Made by a program: the position numbers and the translations under genes. Of a stretch of DNA of 32,096 bases, positions 10,598 to 19,100 are shown one piece after another. Location of the stretch: NCBI RefSeq assembly GCF_019649055.1, contig NW_026570601.1:1-32096 (forward strand). Direction: 5' to 3'. How positions within the stretch are numbered: the stretch's first letter is position 1; every line of letters begins with the position of its first letter. Below the pieces are notes generated by a model, which was given only the letters and a program-made list of their open reading frames with translations, searched no databases and had not been told where the DNA came from. The DNA is from Paramacrobiotus metropolitanus (taxonomy: Eukaryota; Tardigrada; Eutardigrada; Parachela; Macrobiotidae).

Positions 10598-11205
10598 TCA
10601 ACTGCACACTTTTATATCCCATTCATATGTCAATAATGTCACTACAGATGCTCCCGCAGCATTCTGCTGCGGGGCCAAAAGTACAGCAAGTTACTCAGAC
10701 GACGATGGCTAGCAATTGAAGAATATACCAGATTGAAGATCTGGTAGATGAAGAAAATTAACATCAAAATACAGCAAAACAACTCAGCACCCGCACTGGT
10801 GCGGGTGCTGAGTTGTTGTACGGGGAGGCCACTCCTCCTCACAATAAGAAAAGGTACGCCTGCGACAGGAGTTACAGGAGAACACTGCTGAGTTACAGAA
10901 TACCATGTGAGGAGGCACGCCTCCCCGTACGCCCGCACTGCGGGTGCTAAGTATTTTGCTGTATTTTGATGTTGAATTTCTTCATCTACCAGATCTTCAA
11001 TCTGGTAGATTCTGCATTGCTAGCCATCGTCGTTCGCTAACTGCTGGTCTTTGCCCGCATTCTGCTGCTAGCTAGTGCTATAAATGGAATATAAAGTGTG
11101 CAGTTGATTGTCGGGTGTCTTGCGTTTCCACTCGTAGTTCAACACTGCTCACCCTACAGGATAGATTCCGTTTCTGTCTCTGTCCGTGGATTCTTTCTAG
11201 ATCCA
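10517..11205. mobile_element. Large imperfect palindrome / foldback element
   Basis: The left arm (about 10517-10841) and right arm (about 10905-11205) are inverted copies around a roughly 63-bp centre. Shared blocks include GGAAACGCAAGACACCCGAC (forward at about 10573, reverse complement at about 11115-11135), GGCTAGCAAT, CCAGATTGAAGATCTGGTAG and GTACGGGGAGGC. The arms differ by small indels. A stretch of each arm (CTCAGACGACGA, AGATCTGGTAG and CAAAACAAC blocks in the same order) also matches the 5' part of the retrotransposon ORF at about 1660-1790 on the minus strand. There is no coding capacity, and no clear target-site duplication was found. Confidence 0.75.
10778..10817. repeat. Perfect 19-bp hairpin inside the palindrome's left arm
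   Basis: AACAACTCAGCACCCGCAC, a 2-bp spacer TG, then its exact reverse complement. The corresponding site in the right arm (about 10930-10950) holds only a shortened form, so one arm gained or lost half of the hairpin. Confidence 0.85.
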
Positions 11206-13123
11206 CCATCATAACCATTTAAAATAGGAAAATGAGTTTCTGAGTAGTTACCGAAGATATCTACTGATGAAATAAAAACCACTGAAACCACGCTTACTGT
11301 ATTATTAACTTCATTTAAGATTTTAACGCGTTATGCGACCAGCCTATCAAAAGATAAATAAATCACGGTGCGCTTGTCAGAGTTTCCCATAGGCTTGTTA
11401 TCTGTTGCGTCTTAGAAAAGGGTCACTACATTGACCATTTGCGCTAAGATTAATCAGTACTGCGCCGTTCCTTGGTCACGAAACGGTAACGATTGCGGGT
11501 GGAAAGACTCCGGCTCAGGAGGCTGATGAAACTGCATACGGAATAATCAAAGAACCCTATTTCCGTTGTTGTGTGTTCTCTCGATGGTCGTCAGCTGTCG
11601 TGAAAAGCTATCTTCGTATCGGGTCGGACGTGTCTTGTGATTTAGTCATTATAAGATTACCCTTCAGGCGACAACCTTTGGTTCAGTTTGGCCGCGAAAC
11701 TCGTGGAATGGTTTCCGTTTTGGTCTCGTTACAGACAGTAGAAAGCAATCTGAACACTACGAATACGGTTCCGAATACGAATCCCCGCCTCTTTTGTAGA
11801 CGTCATAGCCCTATTCGTTTCGTAAACCTTCCGTAAAGCACGAAATTCAAGCTTTGAATCGTAACGTGTTTCCGGATTGCTGTCGATTCTGTATGTTTTG
11901 ATGGAATTCTGTTCGCTTGGAATTTATTTAGAGAAAACATTGCTCTTTTTTATGAGGCTAAGAAGTTTTAAAAAACCCTTTTCACAATTAAAAAACAGAT
12001 TTTTGATTGACTGGAGGTACCGCAATTGAAATTACGTTAAAAAATTAAACTTGTACGAGTCGTACAGGCATACGCATCGAGCTCTACCGACCAATATGAA
12101 AATCTAAAAGCAGTTGGATCGAGTGCAGCTAGTTAGCTGGTAGTCGCCGACCAGGGCGGTTGAGCACTTCCGGTATGAAGTAGTTCTTGCTTGACCACTT
12201 CGGCGGCGCTGTTTCGGCCATAATTATGTTATCACTTCGGCAGCATACAATTCGCCTTGGTTACTTCGGTCCACACTATATTCGGCCACCCTTGTTTTGG
12301 CTACATGACATTTCGACTTTTACAACTTGACACAAAGTTGTTACTTAATGTTTTTATTGTGAATTGTAAACTGTTTACTTACAATTTACAACAGGCTCCC
12401 AGTCTTTCCAGTTTCTTTTTAAAAGAGAGTAATCTGTGTTCTGTTCCAACAAATTATTTTGTTTCTTTTTTTGAGTATTAAGTGATGTGTTATCAAGTAG
12501 ACACAAAACTCATGTCACACACATTATAGCTGACTATTAGCTGTGCTTCATTATGCAACCATAAACACGCTTAATTTATAGATATTAGCTTTATTTGTTG
12601 GCTTCTTTCCTAACAAAAGTAAGTATTGATGAGATTTTATGTAAACAGATAAAAGTTGGCAACAATTCGTTGACGCATTCATGAAATCTTCTTACTAGAC
12701 TGCATGTTTGCAAATTTTTAATTATTAATAATTAATATTGGTAAAACTCAACTTAAATTTAATGTGGTCGAATGTGAGTGGTGGCCGAAATAATCAGCGT
12801 AACCGAAGTGTAGATGGCCGGAATCATCGATACCCAACCGTTTCCATATCTGGTTCGGTCCGAATGCATAGTCAGATCTCGGATGCGCTTACGAACACGA
12901 TTTCTATCCGTGTTCATATTCGGTGTTCAGATTACTTCTAGTAGTCGCAGCAGCACGATTTACGCCTTGGATGGAAAGTCTTTTTTCAGCCTAATTTTAC
13001 CGCAAATGGATTCGGTTCAGACCGTATCCGTCATCCGGGTTTTTAGGTTTAGGCTACCCCAGGATGGCCAAAATCAATTAACAACAGACCATTTTGACCG
13101 CCGCACAGTGTATACGCTGCAAT
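11206..13123. other. Long spacer with degenerate short repeats, no gene supported
   Basis: Frames at 11573-11836, 12257-12481 and 12738-13155 (plus) show no motif or coding texture. Words such as TTCGGCCA, CACTTCGG and GTTACTTCGG recur at about 12145-12310, and their reverse complements (TGGCCGAAATAAT, GTAACCGAAGTG) recur at about 12780-12850, around an AT-rich middle. This could be the remains of an old inverted-repeat element. Confidence 0.45.
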
Positions 13124-13342
13124 TCAGGCCACACAATCGGAAAAGCAGAGGGTGAAAATCTCAACCGGATCTACAGATACATAATGCGCTTTGTAACCGG
13201 CTAGAACGTCACTGATCTTTGTCGTCGCAACAAATTTCATGAGTTTTTCGATGCCCGAAGTTCCAATAATTTTAATTCCCCGTGATTTTAGTTTTTTACC
13301 AACGCCGCTGAAAACGTGACTAAAATCGTCAGTTCTTACCAT
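13124..13342 (-). CDS. Unidentified short frame divergent from the plus-strand F-box gene
   Basis: 72 codons with fairly protein-like content ('KKLKSRGIKIIGTSGIEKL', 'MKFVATTKISDVLAGYKAH'). Its ATG overlaps, on the opposite strand, the start codon of the gene at 13341, and the ATG is followed by GTAAGA, which could also be a splice donor. I do not recognise the family. It may be an exon fragment of another gene or element, or chance. Confidence 0.25.
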   Translation of the reverse strand: MVRTDDFSHVFSGVGKKLKSRGIKIIGTSGIEKLMKFVATTKISDVLAGYKAHYVSVDPVEIFTLCFSDCVA

Positions 13343-15110
13343 GAATGCAACATCACGCTATTATAATCAGCTGTATTCGGGTGCGCGCGAAGTGAACTAC
13401 GGGAACACGGTGTTGGTGCGGCGCGACACCGGCCAATGGTGGCTGGGATACGTTCAGGATATCGACGGCGACAATTTCTTCGTTGACTTTGACTCTCTCA
13501 CCGTTGGTATAAGCAGCGCGCTAAAGTTTGGTAACTGGAGTACCACGGGTAGGTTTAAAGGGCGTAACTACTTGTATTGCAAATTACCAGCATTTTCCCT
13601 GGACTGGGATTAGATACTGAGTCTTTTGGTTGCTAACGGGTTGTTATTGTAGCCGTGGATGTCGGAAACTTGAACTTGAATGATCTTCCGCATCCAGTTT
13701 TGGCGGGTGTTCTGCTCTCTTTGGACGTCCTTACGCAACTGCGAACGAGCCGGTACGTCAGATTAATATCGGTACTACATTATCCGGTTTTGTAGGTTTT
13801 CAACCTACTCGCTCGTTATAAATATCTCGTTGTGTGCAATATCTTTTGAAATAATATTTGGCCTTTGCTTTCCCTCAGTGTACAAGCGCTATGGAATGGC
13901 CTTCTGCGGGGATACACAGCCCATCGGCACATCGTCTTCGATATCCCGCTGGTGGATCATTTTCGGCGATCTCGCAACTGGGAAGGGGAGCTATTCGAAC
14001 TGGAATACAAAATTACCATGGCGCTGGACCATACTGTTGCCCCGGGCACGCAAACGGTGGCCTTTATTGAACATGGACCAATTCGTTGTGCACAACCTCG
14101 GGGTTCCTTTGCATATCTAATGTGGACTATTACAGCTATATTGTCGATTAAAGGTCTCCGCCTGCGCAGGGTAATTTCCAAGAATGGACGCGATCACGCG
14201 TGGCTCCCGCGCCACGCGCTGCTGGGTCTGGAAGGGAGTTGTCAGCATAACACACTGAAATGCCGGGTGCTCTCGGGGTTGATGGCGGTTTGTGAGGAAC
14301 TGGTGTTAATAAACTACACCGCTTCCGATCCCGCCCACACCAAACCAGTACTGTGCCACCTGTTCCGTAACATTGCATCTCCTTGGCCGGGAGACTATTC
14401 GGTTCGCTGGGAGGAAATGGATGTTCAACCGAGCGTGATACTTCCGTTCCTGCGCTTTCACTGTAAGGAGACTGCCGTTGCGCAGTGTAGACGCTTTTTA
14501 GCCGCCGTCAACGAGCATTGTCCGGCCGTTAATGAAAGCGTATTGGAAAAGGCAATGCAGCGGCATGGGCGTTGGGTGCAGACGCTGGACTATCCTGACC
14601 AATGGACCGGCATTCGCATGTTCCTGAAACTGTGAGTACGAATTAGAAAGATATTTCTTCTCCGCAAATTCCTCATTCTGCCCTTATGTAGTACATGCGC
14701 AATAGTCGCAAAAAAACAGACGTAACAGTTTCCTCCCACTTCTCGAAAAGGTAGTTAACGGAGTGAAAGGTAGTGCAGTGTAGTAAACCGAATAAAAAAC
14801 TGCAAACGGAGAAATCACCGAATGATGCGTAGGATTCTAAATAAAGACCTCAAAAACCTTTTTCCTGTGACTAAAGTTGACGCCGGCTTCTGAATTTCGT
14901 TAACGGCGCTTTTGTAAGCTGTAAGACTGGTGTTTTGGTCCGACGGGAAGCAAATAATTTTTTTTAAATCTGCACTGTATTGACAGGTTTTGTCCTTTTG
15001 ACGTGGATGACAGCGCGCAGTGTTGGGATGCCGTGGATTTGAAGGAACTCAACGTATCGACGCTGAATCGTTTGACCATCCACATCCTCGCCGGATGGAC
15101 CGAAGACTGA
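13341..15110 (+). CDS. Tudor-like/F-box family gene copy 3, short intact form (380 aa)
   Basis: Predicted exons are 13341-13506, 13653-13752, 13879-14631 and 14987-15110, with donors gtataa, gtacgt and gtgagt and acceptors tgtag, ctcag and gacag. Phases match the other copies and the joined frame of 381 codons is open. Residues about 14-51 form a Tudor/Agenet-like beta module ('NTVLVRRDTGQWWLGYVQDI', ending 'FFVDFD'). Residues 67-95 are the F-box ('DLPHPVLAGVLLSLDVLTQL', then 'VQALW'), which in this family would bind Skp1 of an SCF ubiquitin ligase. The rest is leucine-rich with LRR-like strands ('EELVLINYTAS', 'VILPFLRFHC'), presumably substrate-binding. Unlike copies 4 and 5 it lacks the roughly 230-residue middle domain: exon 1 splices directly into the F-box exon. 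It is the only full copy on the plus strand. The function is inferred from domain type only. Confidence 0.75.
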
Positions 15111-16147
15111 AGCCCACACTGACTACGCAGATACCTTCTTTGTAATATTTTTCAGTGGTTTGACTGGTAAAAAGGTTGTTGTTAACTTGTTACTGCTGTA
15201 AAAGTGATATTCCCTTGGTATACATGGATAAATGGTACCGACTGAATATTGCACTTTGTTTATGGTGTCTAATAGCGTCAACCGCACTTATGGATACAAA
15301 AGATACGTGCCTGTTCTAGTGTTCTTATATAAGACTTTTTTTACGTTTTTATGCTGCGCGTATACCAGCCGTTGAAGTTAGTCCCTTAGAGTGGAAATGT
15401 TTGGTCTAAATTCAGAGTTCGCCTGCTGAGAGTTTATTCTGTACCACTCAGTCTGTCTAAAAAGCAATTTGGTATCATACAGTGTATCTGTTCGGGAAAA
15501 AGCAGTGCTCAGGTGAACTTAATACCGCCTACAACCTACAACAAAAATACTTCACCGCTTTCTGGTACGGAATCTAGCCCATTTCCGCGCTGTGTATGAA
15601 CTGAGATCCGCTCCCGGAAAAATTCATTTACGCTTTTCAGGCCGTGCATGCACCCCATCGGCCATCCCCCATGACCTTTGCATAGCCGTCTGCACCAGCA
15701 GCCGGAGAGTCGTCGTTCACGACGCCGATGAAGCTTCTTTTTGCGAACATTGGGCCTGCTATCGTGGCATGTTTATGAATCGAACTGCTCCTTAGACCCT
15801 CGAAGCAATTATGCTTCGACGATTTCAGCAGATTTGCTAAATCTATCGTCGAACTTTGCCTTCCACCCGCCATCCCTTTTCGTTAATGAAGATGTGATTG
15901 TAAAACACGAATAAAAGGTATAAAACGGGATTAGCGAAGGCAGAATATGTAGAATGCTAACATACCTAACTAAGAATGCGCCAGCAGAACCAGCAGACAA
16001 CTGCATAGAGAGGAAAAGACTTAAAAATAAAAGCTGTACATAACGGCCATGTCGGGCAGTAAGATGCAGCGATAACAGTGAAGTGACTTGGACAATCAAT
16101 AAACAAATCGGCTTCTGCACAGAATAACTACAACGCCAACGTTGATC
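15111..16147. other. Convergent intergenic region, only a gene relic seen
   Basis: This lies between the 3' ends of the plus-strand short copy and the minus-strand copy 4. Apart from the exon 3 relic listed separately, I see no gene, RNA or element boundary. Confidence 0.5.
15640..15740 (-). pseudogene. Relic of exon 3 of the F-box family
   Basis: The minus strand reads 'SFIGVVNDDSPAAGADGYAK', then 'VMGDGRWGACT', which aligns with the end of exon 3 in copy 5 ('RFVNAVNDNCPTVGPEVYAK', then 'VTRVHARWVQT'). DNA blocks such as GCATGCACCC and TGACCTTTGCATAG are kept. Neither the F-box side nor the 3' splice region is recognisable, so this is a solo fragment of a lost copy lying between the 3' ends of two genes. 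Confidence 0.7.
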
Positions 16148-19100
16148 TCAGTCTGCGAAGTATCCATCGAGAATGTGCAGGGCCAATGGACTTAACAGCG
16201 ACACATCTATTTGTCGTAGATCCACTTCATCCCAGCGCTGTGGTTGGCCGTCAGGGCGAACACTACTGAACCTGGTCGAAGAACAAAACACCGTCGTAAA
16301 TACGACAGAAAAGGATATTTGTGCAGGTTACTCACAGATCAAGGAACATGCGGATGCCAGTCCATTGGCCGGGATAAATCAGCGTCCGTACCCAGCGCGC
16401 ATGCACACCGCTCACTTTTGCATAGACGTCCGGGCTAACGGCTGGACAGTTCTCGTTGACGGAGGCGACCAAGCGTCGACACTGTTCCTCTGTTGACTCC
16501 GTGCGGCGGAAGCGCAGAAATGGAATAAGCACGTTCAGGTGCGCTGACGTCTCCTCCGGCCCCTGAATCTTGTGTCCATCTTCCAGCCAGGTTAGCACGC
16601 CGACATTAAAGCCATGGAGGGCGGTAAGTAGTGAATTTTTTGCTGACGGGATGGAGGCGGTGTAGTTGACGAGCAGCAGCTGGTCACACATGGGCATCAG
16701 ATTCGCCAGCTGCCTGCATTCAAACTCCCCGGACTGATCGTTCCTGGTGAGGCTCAAGAATGCGAGTCTGCCTATTTGCCAGGCATCCCCGTAGTTCTTG
16801 ATGATGATGAGCGGCAGGCGAACAGCCTTCAGTTTCAGCAGTTTTGTACAATGCAGTAAAGACAGCCGGTAGTGGTATCTGTTTTTAAGAAGATGGCGAA
16901 ACTGCCCGTCGTCCGTAAAGGTCATGCTGCGAGTGTGCTGCGAAGGAGAGCTGTTAAGTAGCGCTACCAGTTTCTGCTCGAAAATCCGATTTTCCACTGA
17001 GAATTCTCTATCATACGGTATTTTATAATGCAGACGGTTTACGTCGAGAACAGTGTGCATGTTTGCTTCACGCTCCTGAAAAAACAGCCTCCACAATGCG
17101 CAGACCCTACATAAAAAGAAAAATAAGACATCTAGGCATAATCGTCTGTAATGGCACGGTCCGCTCAAAAATTAACGCTCCTAATTATTTTCGAGGTTAC
17201 CGCTTATCGAACAGGACCTATAATATATTTCTGCCTCTGTAAGAAATACGTAGGTCGTTATTCAAGGGCAGGGTGTAAAACCTGGCACTGGCAAGCGCCT
17301 CTGGCGTTGCCACTGGCATGGCAAGGGATAAAACCTGGTATGTTATCCTTCTGGCACGCAATAAAATATGGCATATGCCAGAAAACACGTGGCACAGCGG
17401 TTATTAAATAAGTAGAAAATATTGACGGTGCCTCCATTGTACAATTTGCAGAAATTAATAAAACTGCGATGGTATCAGTTGCAGTTGCAATATTAGCTGC
17501 ATTAAGTTGCATTATTACTATTAGCAACTAATACTTAAACCCGTACATGGACCAGAGTTACAAGACCTTACTAATTTTCTCATAGAATTACACCCACCGG
17601 CATGAATAGCTCGATCAGCAGTTAATGCGTAATGGTGCTGCAAAAAGAATGAATTCGGAAATTGTGCTAAGTCCAAAACCACGCCGATTCACGAAGTACT
17701 GCATCCGCGTTTCGATTTGCAATCATTTGGCACGGACGGTGTACGTTTAATACTGTAATGCAAAAATCCCCATCGCCTAATGGACACCGGTTGGCGCCCA
17801 GACAAAGTTCGCTGCAATAATGATAAGTAGTAAAAACTTTTGTTTTACTATCGGGCTTATTTCGCACCGTCTGTACCTTACGCCATGGTACAGGTCACGG
17901 TAAAAATTACAATCACCCAAACATTTCCACACAAAGCAGAACAAAATGACGCCGCTCTTAACACAGCTGCGTAATTAAAAAATGCAGGTAAATATCCCGG
18001 TAATAGGCACTCACGGTGTGATGTGATAAAAAAAGCACACCGTAAGACTGTGATGTGATCATTGAAAATCCGAAAAACACCCGTTATTAAATCCGAAAGA
18101 CATCCGCTTTTAAGTTTTACCTATACATGTTAAATGAGCACTCAAATTTTAATAAATCTTGTATGAATGTTTACATGTGCAGGCTTACTATAACCGGCAC
18201 AAAAAGAAATGGCACTCATCGAAAACAGAAAGGACTTAGATCCAACGCTTATTCATTGTTGTCTTTAACTGCTTATGTTAAATTTGACATGACTGATAAT
18301 TAAAGGTTTGGGTTATCTGTTGTTTGGAAAACTGAATATTATGCGATGATAAGAACAGTTGCTTGCAAAAAGGCAGCTGGCACATGTACTTGTATTTGTA
18401 CTTGTATTATGAGTGTGTGCGTATGTTTATGAAATTTGTATAAGGCGCCTCTTATTTCGTGCAACGGTGCAGTTTCGCAACAGCATCGACCTTCTCTTTC
18501 GCCGGACCAAAGTTCAGTGCACATAGAGACACAACATATTGTTTAGGTAGTTGCCATTCAGACATCAAACGTTAATCATTCTGAACATAAAATTACTGTT
18601 CTGCCTTCAACCATCGTTGTTACGCAAACGACACGATGACACTTCAATTGCAAACAAACTACGAACAATTTTATTAGTTGTACGTTCCGAAACATTACTG
18701 ACTGTTTTTGCGTTAATCTGTCGAAAAAGAGTAACGCTTGAAGATGTACCGATACTGGACATTTTGGACGACCACTGGGTAAGCGTTCGGATGTGTGATA
18801 TACAACATGGATTATAAAACAAATATTGATAAAAACCGATATTGTGAAGTGTTTAAATTATGTAAAGTTGCAGCTTAAACTTTAAACGTATGGTAATTAG
18901 GAATAGGTTGAATGGTGAATATTACTGCTGTTATTTTTATCTCGTTCTAGACTCCCAATTCCCATTAGCGGGCTTGATAGATACATGTAGTTGCTGCAAC
19001 GACGTCGCGAAGTGCTGAACAGGTTACAATCACCACTAGAGAAAGAGTGACAGCGGTAAATATTCAGGCTGATCTACATAGTAAGATATTAAGCTAATAA

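Noticed and set aside
17258-17527. Open frames over the terminal repeats (also 20176-20463)
   Set aside because: The same frame appears at both ends only because the terminal repeats are inverted copies; it crosses the element boundary into unrelated flanking sequence.
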